This document shows, in pieces, positions 8,700-16,917 of a stretch of 64,000 nucleotides of DNA; the first letter of the stretch is position 1, and each line of letters begins with the position of its first letter. The position numbers were made by a program, and so were the translations under genes. Origin of the DNA: Massilia eurypsychrophila (GTDB lineage Bacteria > Pseudomonadota > Gammaproteobacteria > Burkholderiales > Burkholderiaceae_D); NCBI RefSeq assembly GCF_002760655.1, contig NZ_PDOC01000006.1, positions 1 to 64,000 on the forward strand, in the 5' to 3' direction. The notes under the pieces were generated by a model that saw only the letters and a program-made list of their open reading frames with translations, was not told where the DNA came from and did no database searches.

Positions 8700-9689
8700 A
8701 TGCCAAGTGAAGTTGCCAAACAAGCTTTCGCCGATGGACTTCGCCACCAATGGGTCAACGGAATTAATGGTGTTCAGGTGCCGGCCTTTCGCTCTATCGA
8801 GGACTGGCTAGTTAGAGGCGCATACGTGTGGAAAACCGCCACTGCCGCGAAGATTTCTCTCACGGTGCCGCTCGGTCGTGGCGCGTTAACGGACGCAATT
8901 GCCAGTGAAGTTTCGAGACTCAGTTGTGCGTCTTACGAATCACTGTTGGATGCATCTCCTCCGGCGGCGCGCAACAGAGCCTTGGGATGGCAACTAATTC
9001 GCCATTACTACGCAGCGTTTTTCGCTGCGCACGCACTGCTCCGAGTCGGAGGCATTTCTCTAAATTTCTTTTCTGGGGATATAGCGGCAACGCTGAATAA
9101 ACTTGGGGGCCAGTACCTTGGCGTATCGCCGGGTATTACCAGAGGGCTGTACTGTTTTCGACGTGGGATTTCTGATCCTACTGACGTAACATTGGAACGC
9201 CTATCGGCAGGTGGCGGTACCCACGAGGATATGTGGTCGATTTTGAACGCTTTCCTTAAAGACGTGGAAGTTTCGATAATCTCAAATTTGGGGCAGAACC
9301 CAGCGACACTGGCTGCCGTTGACGTCTCGACGAAGTTGCGAGCCCAGTTGTGTAATCAGGGCCGGAACAATGGCGCATGGCCTTCTTTGATGCGCAACTC
9401 CATCAATTATAAGCACGATTTTGGGGTATGGTATCCCTACGGAAGCGCGAAGGCACTTAAGGCAACTACTTCGATCCTGCCAAGATGGCATCCAGCTGAC
9501 GTTCGCGGCTTCGATTTTTCGTCGAACCCCGACGAACTCGTCTCGCTAGGCGAAGTATGCAATGTTCTGTCGCACATGCTTACCGCAACGCTGAAAGATA
9601 TTTCCAATCGATCACCTACGGCGCGCTCTTGCTTCGTCGACCAAGGCCCGTTCAAACTTCTGAAGTCCAACCAAATCGGTTTGACGTGA
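8700..9689 (+). CDS. HEPN-like partner of the DGQHR protein (putative)
   Basis: This 329-residue protein starts 2 bases after the DGQHR gene. I do not recognise a named family. Two features suggest a HEPN-type helical domain: the WQLIRHYYAAFFAAHALL helix (about 97-114), which recalls HEPN/MNT proteins, and R232-N233-x5-H239 (RNSINYKH), which fits the R-x4-6-H motif with a polar residue after R that marks HEPN RNases. If so, it could be an RNase effector regulated by the DGQHR protein. The motif could be coincidental, and the protein is longer than a bare HEPN domain. No signal peptide or membrane segment is seen. Confidence 0.6.
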   Translation: MPSEVAKQAFADGLRHQWVNGINGVQVPAFRSIEDWLVRGAYVWKTATAAKISLTVPLGRGALTDAIASEVSRLSCASYESLLDASPPAARNRALGWQLIRHYYAAFFAAHALLRVGGISLNFFSGDIAATLNKLGGQYLGVSPGITRGLYCFRRGISDPTDVTLERLSAGGGTHEDMWSILNAFLKDVEVSIISNLGQNPATLAAVDVSTKLRAQLCNQGRNNGAWPSLMRNSINYKHDFGVWYPYGSAKALKATTSILPRWHPADVRGFDFSSNPDELVSLGEVCNVLSHMLTATLKDISNRSPTARSCFVDQGPFKLLKSNQIGLT

Positions 9690-9891
9690 ATGTACTTGGG
9701 TTTTCAATGCCTGAACTCGCTGGCATCCTGGGGCCTTGACAGGAGGGCCAAGAGCACGATTTGGGTGAAACCCATGGAAATAAGATACGAGGAAGTACGA
9801 TGAGTTGGCGAAAACCATCAAGCCGTATATCATATTGCGTTACGGATATTATCCCTCCGAATGACACGATAAAAGGAAAGCCGGTACACCG

Positions 9892-11007
9892 ATGGCAAGT
9901 AATGCAACACTCAGCGCGCGAAACGGTGCGGCCCTCGACGAATGGTACACCCAGCTCCCGGACATCGAGGCCGAGCTGCGCCATTACCGAGCCCAGTTCA
10001 AGGGAAAGGTCGTGTTCTGCAACTGCGACGACCCTTATGAGTCCGCATTCTTCAAGTATTTCGCAATGAACTTCAACCATCTTGGTTTGAAGCGGCTCAT
10101 CACGACTTGTTACGCGGGCTCGCCGATCAGTGGAGAACAGCTGCCTCTACTAGAGACCGCGGGGCTTCGGAACATCCCGACGCCCAGGGAGCCATACAAA
10201 GTTGTCATCAGCGAAGTGCCCGACTTGAACGATGACGGCGCGATTGATCTGGCAGATGTCGAGTACCTCCTACGCCATAACGCTAACGTGATGACACCGC
10301 TGACGGGTGGCGGCGACTTCCGCAGCACCGAGTGTGTGGCGCTACTCGACGAAGCCGACATCGTGGTGACCAACCCACCATTCAGCCTTTTCCGTGAGTA
10401 TATAAACCTGCTTATCGACCACGGCAAGCAGTTCCTTGTTTTAGGCGACCAAAACGGATCAAAGTATTCGTCAATCTTTCCGCACATTGTGGCCAACAGA
10501 CTCTGGTTTGGCTACAACAATGGCGGGATCAAATGGTTCCGGGTGCCAAATGACTATGAGATCAAGACCGAGTCGCGCAAGAAGGTCGTCGATGGCGTCA
10601 AATATCAGAGCATGGGTAGGATCTACTGGTACACCAACCTCGAGACCACTAGGCGCCACGAGAACATGACGTTATTCAAGCGCTACACGCCGGAAGAGTA
10701 CCCCATGTACACCAATTATTCGGCCATCGAGGTGCAAAAAGTAGCTGAGATACCAATGGATTATGACGGGAACATGGGAGTGCCAATCACGTTCCTGGAT
10801 AAGTACAACCCCGAGCAGTTCCAAATCGTCGGCATTAGCACTCAGCTCGCCGAGCCCATGTCGCGCTATGCGGTTAAGGAAGATTACATGAGCAAGAACG
10901 GCAAAGTGGTCGGAGGAACTGGCAAACTCTTCCTTCCCGCAGCCAATGGCAAGCATGAGGGCGTCTACGAGCGCATCATTATCAAGCGGATCGGGGCGGC
11001 ATCATGA
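9892..11007 (+). CDS. EcoRI-family adenine-specific DNA methyltransferase
   Basis: This 371-residue protein belongs to the EcoRI methylase family of N6-adenine methyltransferases. The cofactor-side motif is VVFCNCDDPYESAFFKYF near residues 40-57 and the catalytic motif is DIVVTNPPFSLF near 155-166. It would transfer a methyl group from S-adenosylmethionine to adenine in a recognition site. Its last codons overlap the start of the DUF262-HNH gene (ATGA overlap at 11004-11007), so the two proteins are coupled. An EcoRI-like nuclease is not present; the HNH protein is the likely restriction partner. A 202-base gap precedes the start, with AAAGGAAAG a little far from the ATG. Confidence 0.9.
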   Translation: MASNATLSARNGAALDEWYTQLPDIEAELRHYRAQFKGKVVFCNCDDPYESAFFKYFAMNFNHLGLKRLITTCYAGSPISGEQLPLLETAGLRNIPTPREPYKVVISEVPDLNDDGAIDLADVEYLLRHNANVMTPLTGGGDFRSTECVALLDEADIVVTNPPFSLFREYINLLIDHGKQFLVLGDQNGSKYSSIFPHIVANRLWFGYNNGGIKWFRVPNDYEIKTESRKKVVDGVKYQSMGRIYWYTNLETTRRHENMTLFKRYTPEEYPMYTNYSAIEVQKVAEIPMDYDGNMGVPITFLDKYNPEQFQIVGISTQLAEPMSRYAVKEDYMSKNGKVVGGTGKLFLPAANGKHEGVYERIIIKRIGAAS

Positions 11008-12131
11008 GGATAGAGCTGATTAGAGTCACGGTCCGCCAGGTCGCGGAAAACTACCTCGACAACGATGAGGACGGAGTAATCGGCTACGACGGCAAGCTGA
11101 ACATCCGTCCGAAATACCAGCGCGAGTTCGTTTACGATGCCAAACAGCGAGACGCCGTCGTCGAGACTATCCGCAAAGGGTTCCCACTTAATGTCATGTA
11201 CTGGGCAGTCAACGAGGACGGCACGTACGAGGTCCTCGACGGCCAGCAGCGCACGATCAGCTTCTGCCAGTATGCCGCAGGCCATTTCTCAATAAATATT
11301 GATGGCCACCCGATGGCGATGCATAACTTGACGCATCCCGAGAAGGAAAAAATCCTCAACTACGAGCTCATGGTCTACGCTTGCGAGGGCAACGATCAGG
11401 ACAAACTCGACTGGTTCAAGACAATCAATATTGCCGGTGCCGAGTTGACCGCGCAAGAGCTGCGGAATGCAGTTTACGCTGGCCCATGGTTGACTCACGC
11501 CAAGTCTATCTTTAGCAAAACAAACGGTGCCGCCTATGGGCTGTCGAGCAAGTACGTTTCCGGCGCCCCCATTCGGCAGGAGTTGTTGGAGAAGGCTCTC
11601 TATTGGAAGTCCGACGGCGAGATCGAGCACTACATGTCAGTCCACCAACATGACCAAAACGCAAACGAGTTGTGGAATTACTTCCAAAACGTCGTTTGGT
11701 GGGTGCAGCAAACCTTCACGACTTACCGTAAGGAGATGAAGGGCGTCGAGTGGGGGCCCCTGTACGACCGCTTTAATGACCGGCAATTTAATACGGATGA
11801 ATTGGAGATGCGCACGTCTGAGCTGATGCAAGACCCCGATGTGACTAAGCATAAGGGCATCTATACCTACCTGCTCATCGGTGACGAGCGATACCTTAGC
11901 ATCCGCCAATTTGACCCGCGTGAGAGGCGCGCAGCCTATGAGCGCCAGAATCACAAATGCGCCTTTGGCACCCGCTGCCACACCCCCGGCAATAACACCG
12001 GCCAGCATGTCTTTGAGATCGACGAGATGCAAGGCGACCACATTACTCCATGGTCTAAGGGCGGCAAAACCATCGCTGAGAACTGCCAAATGCTTTGTAT
12101 CCCGTGCAACCGAGACAAAAGCGGCCTTTAA
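11004..12131 (+). CDS. DUF262 and HNH nuclease, GmrSD-like
   Basis: This 375-residue protein has an N-terminal DUF262 domain with the ParB/Srx-like DGQQR motif (EVLDGQQRTISF, about 76-87) and a C-terminal HNH domain (about 315-375). The HNH part shows GDHITPWSKGG, N357 in AENCQML, and a CIPCNRDKSG zinc-type end. GmrSD-type restriction enzymes pair the same two modules; there DUF262 binds and hydrolyses nucleotides and HNH cleaves DNA. The gene overlaps the methyltransferase gene by 4 bases. The pair therefore looks like a modification gene plus a nuclease of unusual type. The nuclease appears intact. Confidence 0.88.
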   Translation: MRIELIRVTVRQVAENYLDNDEDGVIGYDGKLNIRPKYQREFVYDAKQRDAVVETIRKGFPLNVMYWAVNEDGTYEVLDGQQRTISFCQYAAGHFSINIDGHPMAMHNLTHPEKEKILNYELMVYACEGNDQDKLDWFKTINIAGAELTAQELRNAVYAGPWLTHAKSIFSKTNGAAYGLSSKYVSGAPIRQELLEKALYWKSDGEIEHYMSVHQHDQNANELWNYFQNVVWWVQQTFTTYRKEMKGVEWGPLYDRFNDRQFNTDELEMRTSELMQDPDVTKHKGIYTYLLIGDERYLSIRQFDPRERRAAYERQNHKCAFGTRCHTPGNNTGQHVFEIDEMQGDHITPWSKGGKTIAENCQMLCIPCNRDKSGL

Positions 12132-12220
12132 AAAGCAGACGAGGAAATTTCACCGACCAAGAGAATTCCAGCCAAGTGTCATGACTTACGGTGGCTCGAC
12201 ACCTCGACGCCTCAATTAAA

Positions 12221-12254
12221 AAAACGGGCTGTCAAACAAATGACAGCCCGTTTT
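12221..12254 (-). terminator. Rho-independent terminator downstream of tRNA-Pro
   Basis: An ACGGGCTGTCA stem with a 6-base loop is followed, on the minus strand, by a run of seven T. It sits just past the 3' end of tRNA-Pro and would also stop plus-strand transcription from the HNH gene. Confidence 0.85.
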
Positions 12255-12261
12255 GTATTTT

Positions 12262-12338
12262 TGGTCGGAGTACAAGGATTCGAACCTTGGACCCCCTGGT
12301 CCCAAACCAGGTGCGCTACCGGACTGCGCCACACTCCG
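12262..12338 (-). tRNA. tRNA-Pro (anticodon TGG)
   Basis: A full 77-base cloverleaf with encoded CCA, a GGTTCGAATCC T-arm and the anticodon stem CCTGG/CCAGG around a TTTGGGA loop. The acceptor stem begins CGGAGTG and ends ACTCCG before A-CCA. The 3' end faces the defence island, the usual orientation for an element integrated beside a tRNA gene. Confidence 0.96.
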
Positions 12339-12347
12339 AGGACACGA

Positions 12348-12376
12348 ATCATAGTTCCCATGTGTACTAAGGTCAA
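12348..12376 (-). promoter_or_regulatory. sigma-70 promoter of tRNA-Pro
   Basis: On the minus strand TTGACC and TATGAT are separated by 17 bases, with the -10 box ending 9 bases before the mature tRNA 5' end. Confidence 0.7.
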
Positions 12377-13354
12377 GGGCTTAGCCAAAGAAATCTGGAA
12401 TTCTGAGCAAATTTAGCGAGCTATTGCTATTAAAACAATCTCCCATCCAGAAGCGGACTATGCGGGTGTGCCATTGCTTCACCGTACGTCGCAGCTAGAT
12501 TTATTCAAGCGCGACATCCCGGCTAACAGAAGGTTTCAGACAGGCCGTGCTGCTGGCGCAAAGCGCGCGGCGCCCGTCCGGCGCGGATCGTTGGCCGTAC
12601 CTCAACCTGACATCGGCGGCAGAGCAAGCCCAGGGGGAAACGCTTGATTGGTAACTGACGGAAGCCTCATTGCATTAGATCGCGCGCACGTAATATCTTG
12701 CCTGATGAGGAAACAAGGCAACATTTGCGAGGACCTAACAGCTCTGGGGCATAACTAACCATCCCTAAGTTGATGCTGGCGGAGTCGGTAAAATTACCAG
12801 CATGATCGATTTAACGTGAACTGAGGCGAGCCGATTCGATACCGGTTCGCTAAATGCTAGACAAGCCACTTAAACGGCCAGACACGCCGTGCAAACAGTT
12901 GAGTTGGTAGTCGCATAGCCAAACGGTAACTGAACGCGGCCTAGCGCGGGGATTCGTGAAAGTTGCCATTTTTATAATCGAGGCACTTCAAGATTGAGAA
13001 CTGTGGCTCGCGGACCGGGGACTATCTGCGCGGATAGGAATGAATCTCAAGAGCGGGTGCTCCGTTCGACAAATCATGCCTCTCGCGCTCGTGGCAAGAT
13101 CGGAGTACGCCAAGGTAACAAATTTGGCGTGTCAGGAGGGAGATGGGCAGCCAAGCGTGGAGGCATCAGGAGCTGCACGATAGCTCTTTACGTGGAGGAA
13201 TTGCTTGCGAAAGGATAAAGGCTGGGCGCAACAACTCTATCGGTGCTTGTTGCGTCAACCATCTCAATCAAACACATTTGATTGTTGGCTTGTGTGTCGG
13301 ACAAATGCTACAATAACAAATTTCGTTAAATATCAACGAGTTACCGGCACAAAA
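12377..13354. other. about 1 kb between tRNA-Pro and tRNA-Ser, no gene supported
   Basis: Only short open frames occur here; the longest (12994-13218, plus) gives a low-complexity basic peptide with no recognisable family. Base composition is mixed and unlike the G+C-rich core. It may be a scar of earlier element insertions between the two tRNA genes. Confidence 0.5.
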
Positions 13355-13444
13355 TGGCGGAAGCGGTGAGATTCGAACTCACGAACAGTGTAACCCGTCG
13401 CCAGTTTTCAAGACTGGTGCCTTCAACCGCTCGGCCACGCTTCC
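13355..13444 (-). tRNA. tRNA-Ser (anticodon TGA)
   Basis: A 90-base type II tRNA with long variable arm, GGAAGCG acceptor stem, anticodon loop CTTGAAA, GAGTTCGAATCTC T-arm and encoded CCA. A TATAAT box lies upstream on the minus strand (13456-13461) without a clear -35 box. Confidence 0.96.
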
Positions 13445-13507
13445 TGCAGACCCGCATTATACATAAATCATCCCCCCGCCGATAGCGATGCAAGCCGCCC
13501 TCGCCTA

Positions 13508-15553
13508 TCAGACCAGCAGCCAGTTCTCCCGCAACGCCGTCTCGAACGCGTCGGCCGGCAGCGGCCGCGAGAACAAGTATCCCTGCACCTCATCGCAGCC
13601 CGATGCGCGCAGAAACTCGAGCTGCTCCACCGTCTCCACGCCCTCCGCGATCACCTTGTGCTTGAGCTGCTGCCCGATGCTGATGATGGTCGTCGCAATC
13701 GCGCAGCCGCTGGCGTCGCCCGGCAGCCCGGTGGTGAACGATCGGTCGATCTTCAGCGTATGGATCGGGAACCGCTTCAGGTACGACAAGCTCGAATATC
13801 CGGTGCCGAAATCGTCCAGCGACAACGTCACGCCCAGCGCGTTAATCTGGCCCATGATGTCGATCACGCGCTCGATGTCGTGCATCAGCGCGCTTTCGGT
13901 GATCTCCAGTTCCAGCCAGCACGGGTCCAACCCGTAGCGCGCCAGCGTCGCCGCCAGCCGGCCCGGCAAGGTCGCGGTAAATTCGCGCGCCGATACATTG
14001 ATCGCGATGCGCAGCGGCGGCACGCCGGCGCGCTGCCAGATGGCCGCCTGCGCACAGGCCGCTTCCAGCACCCACTCGCCCACTTGCACGATCAGCCCTG
14101 TCGTTTCGGCCAGCGGGATGAAATCGGCCGGCGGCACAATGCCGCGTTCGGGATGCAGCCAGCGCACCAGCGCTTCGGCGCCGACGATGCGCCCGCCCTC
14201 AATCTGGAATTTCGGCTGGTAGTGCAGCAGCAATTCGCCGTTGCCGAGCGCGTGCCGCAGGCCCGATTCGATGCGCATGCGCTCGTGCATGCCCTGGTTC
14301 ATGTCGAGGCTGTAGAACGCCACGCTGTCGTCCAGGCTGTCGTGGCTCTGCTTGGCGCGCGCCATCGCGATGTCGGCCAGGCGCAGCAAGGTTTCGGCGT
14401 CGCCGCCGTCTTGCGGATAGACACTGATGCCGATGCTCGCGCCCACCAGCAGGTCGTGGCCTTCGATCAGGAACGGCTCAAGCAGCGACGCCTGCAGCTT
14501 CTGCGCCACCGTCGTCGCCTCGAAGTGCTGGCGGATGTCGAACAGGCCGACGACGAATTCGTCGCCGGACAGGCGCGCGACGATGTCTTCTTCGCGCAGC
14601 GTCGCGCGGAAACGCAGCGATACCTGGCGCAGCAGTTCGTCGCCGATGCGCCGTCCCAGCGTGTCGTTGATCCACTTGAAGCGGTTCAGGTCGATGAACA
14701 GCACGCAGCCGGTCGTCGAGTTGCGCTGCGCGGCCATCAGCGCCTGGTCGATCAGCTTGGTCAGCAGCGTGCGGTTCGGCAGGCTGGTCAGCGCGTCGTA
14801 ATAGGCCAGGTGATGCAGCCGCTCTTCGGCCTGCTTGCGCTCGGTGATGTCGCTGAGGTAGGCGATCAGGCCGACCGCCTGCTCGTCGCCGTTGCGCAGC
14901 GGCGTCAGCGTCATGCTGGCCCAGAATACTTCGCCCGATTTCTTGCGGCGGCGCACTTCCATCATGCTTCCGTGCGCATCGGCAAAGCCGGCGTCGTGAC
15001 CGGCCTCTTCGTCGACATATAAAAACAGGATGTGGTTGCCGATCGCCTCGATGTCGCTGTAGCCGAACAATCGCTCGGCGCCTTTGTTCCAGCTGGTGAT
15101 GTAGCCCATCGGGTCGAGCGTGAGGACCGATTCCTGGATCTGGTCGAGAATCTGCAACTGATGCGCGAGCTGCGCCTCCACCTGCACGTAGGCATGCGTG
15201 GAGCGCTGCGCCAGCGAATGCACCTGCAAGAGGCCGGCGGTCAGCTTGGCCAGGCTGGCCAGCAGATGGCGGTCGTCGTCGCTGAAGCTGCTGCGGCCAA
15301 ACACGGTGTAGAGGCCGAAGTAATTGTCGTCGCTGGAAACTTCCTGGCGCAATTGTCCGACGTCGGCCGGCAATGCTTCGCCCTCGGCGATGCCGACGCT
15401 ATTGGCCGGCGCAAACACGCCGTACGGGCTGGCCAACAGGCAACGCGCAATGCGGCCGAGTTCTTCGTGCAGAACCTTGCCGCGCAACCTCAGCACCGCG
15501 TCGCACAAGGCGCCGCTGCTGGCGATGAAGTCGGAGGCGGGGTGCACGAGCAT
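13508..15553 (-). CDS. PAS-GGDEF-EAL c-di-GMP turnover protein
   Basis: This 681-residue cytoplasmic protein has a GAF-like N-terminal part (about 1-115), a PAS domain (about 135-245, ending [12 protein letters not shown]), a GGDEF domain and an EAL domain. The GGDEF signature is SGDEF (329-333), with an RxxD inhibitory site at R320-D323 exactly five residues before it. The EAL signature is EALVRW (460-465), followed by an intact [17 protein letters not shown] region. Phosphodiesterase activity is likely; cyclase activity with SGDEF is possible. Its ATG directly abuts the stop of the upstream HDOD gene, so they are co-translated. Confidence 0.9.
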   Translation of the reverse strand: MLVHPASDFIASSGALCDAVLRLRGKVLHEELGRIARCLLASPYGVFAPANSVGIAEGEALPADVGQLRQEVSSDDNYFGLYTVFGRSSFSDDDRHLLASLAKLTAGLLQVHSLAQRSTHAYVQVEAQLAHQLQILDQIQESVLTLDPMGYITSWNKGAERLFGYSDIEAIGNHILFLYVDEEAGHDAGFADAHGSMMEVRRRKKSGEVFWASMTLTPLRNGDEQAVGLIAYLSDITERKQAEERLHHLAYYDALTSLPNRTLLTKLIDQALMAAQRNSTTGCVLFIDLNRFKWINDTLGRRIGDELLRQVSLRFRATLREEDIVARLSGDEFVVGLFDIRQHFEATTVAQKLQASLLEPFLIEGHDLLVGASIGISVYPQDGGDAETLLRLADIAMARAKQSHDSLDDSVAFYSLDMNQGMHERMRIESGLRHALGNGELLLHYQPKFQIEGGRIVGAEALVRWLHPERGIVPPADFIPLAETTGLIVQVGEWVLEAACAQAAIWQRAGVPPLRIAINVSAREFTATLPGRLAATLARYGLDPCWLELEITESALMHDIERVIDIMGQINALGVTLSLDDFGTGYSSLSYLKRFPIHTLKIDRSFTTGLPGDASGCAIATTIISIGQQLKHKVIAEGVETVEQLEFLRASGCDEVQGYLFSRPLPADAFETALRENWLLV

Positions 15554-16741
15554 CTATAAGTTCCGGCTGACCTGGATCGCCCAGTGATGGGCGTGCAGCT
15601 GGCTGGCCCACCACTGCAGCGGCGTCACGTTCGCTTCGCGCAGCATGTCTGGCGATGGCGCATCGGTTTCGACCAGCCGCAGCATCCGGCCGAGCGCACC
15701 GCTGCGTTCGGTCAGCGCGGCGGCGGCGCCGGGCGCCAGGTTCAGCGCGCCGACGATGTCGTCCATCGGCATTCCCAGCAGCACATCAAGCAACGAGAAA
15801 ACGCCGACGACGAATGCCAGGTCTTGCTCGTCGCGGTCGCCGCCGCGCTGCTTGCACAGCGACTCCATCTGGGCGGCGCGCAACGCGGCAACCGGCAGCA
15901 GCGGATTGGCGAGGCCGTCTTCACGCTGTCGCGCGTACAGCAACAGTTGCAGCCAGCGCTGCAGCTGGCGCCGGCCGAGCAGTCCGATGGCCTGGCCGAA
16001 GCTGGTGATCGGCATACTGAGGGCGAACGCGGCGGAATTGACCAGCTTGAGCAGCTGGAAGCACAGCGCCGGATCTTGCTTGAGCAACGTTTCGAGGGCG
16101 CGCGTGTCGGCGTCCGCCGCCAGCAGGCCGAGCAGGCTGAGCAAGCGCTTGCGCGAGCTGCCGTCGTCCGGCGTGCCCGATGCTGCCGGGTGGATCGCAT
16201 AGCTGCCGCTGAACCACGAGAAGCCTGCCCGCTCGCATTGTTCGCGCTGGGCGGCGGTGTTCACGGCGCGCGCCAGGTGCGGACCGAACAGGGCCGACAG
16301 CGTGCCAGGCGAGAACATGCGGTCGGTGCAGTCGAGCGAAACGGCGCGCAGCATCGGCGGCGGCGCAAAGCCGGCCGGCAAGGCGCCGTCGATCAGGATG
16401 CGGTAGCCTTCATCGTGCAGCGCGCTGATGCGGCCTGGCGCGCCTTCGTCGGACAGCGCATCGGCGTCGATGGCGAAGACCACGCGGCTCGGCGGCATCA
16501 GGTCGAGCAGCGCGGCGGTCAGGATAAAGGGGTTGGCGACAACAACGACACAGTCGAGCGGCGCGACGGCAGACAGCAGGTCGGGACTTGCGAACACGGC
16601 GTGCCACGCAGCGCTGACATCGGCCGGCCCAGCCACGCCGGCGCCATCGACGCGCAAAGTCACCGCCACCCACTGGTTGCCCGTGTTGGCCGCGGCGCGC
16701 ATGTCAACCAACGGTATTTGTGGAAACTCCGGAGCGGCCAT
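15554..16741 (-). CDS. EAL-like/HDOD signalling protein
   Basis: This 395-residue protein has the YuxH-like layout: a degenerate N-terminal EAL-like domain (about 1-190) lacking the EAL and DDFG motifs, then an HDOD domain (about 195-390) recognisable from LLKQDPALCFQLLKLVNSAAF. HDOD domains lack HD-type metal ligands and usually act as signalling scaffolds. The N-terminal domain is unlikely to hydrolyse c-di-GMP. Its stop codon is immediately followed by the start of the GGDEF-EAL gene, which argues for a functional pair. Confidence 0.85.
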   Translation of the reverse strand: MAAPEFPQIPLVDMRAAANTGNQWVAVTLRVDGAGVAGPADVSAAWHAVFASPDLLSAVAPLDCVVVVANPFILTAALLDLMPPSRVVFAIDADALSDEGAPGRISALHDEGYRILIDGALPAGFAPPPMLRAVSLDCTDRMFSPGTLSALFGPHLARAVNTAAQREQCERAGFSWFSGSYAIHPAASGTPDDGSSRKRLLSLLGLLAADADTRALETLLKQDPALCFQLLKLVNSAAFALSMPITSFGQAIGLLGRRQLQRWLQLLLYARQREDGLANPLLPVAALRAAQMESLCKQRGGDRDEQDLAFVVGVFSLLDVLLGMPMDDIVGALNLAPGAAAALTERSGALGRMLRLVETDAPSPDMLREANVTPLQWWASQLHAHHWAIQVSRNL

Positions 16742-16917
16742 CTTTCGTCTTTACACGATGAAATAGCATTAATACTAGTTCAGCAATTAAGTAATAGCAA
16801 TGATTTACTTGCCCGGCGGACACAAAACGTAATTCTTTTGCACCCGGCGCGTGAATTCAATTCGACCTTGCCCGGTCTAACTCCAAAGGTGGTGGTCAAC
16901 CATTGGAGGAATCAACG

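Noticed and set aside
12994-13218. Possible small gene between tRNA-Pro and tRNA-Ser
   Set aside because: Basic, low-information peptide without ribosome binding site or recognisable family.
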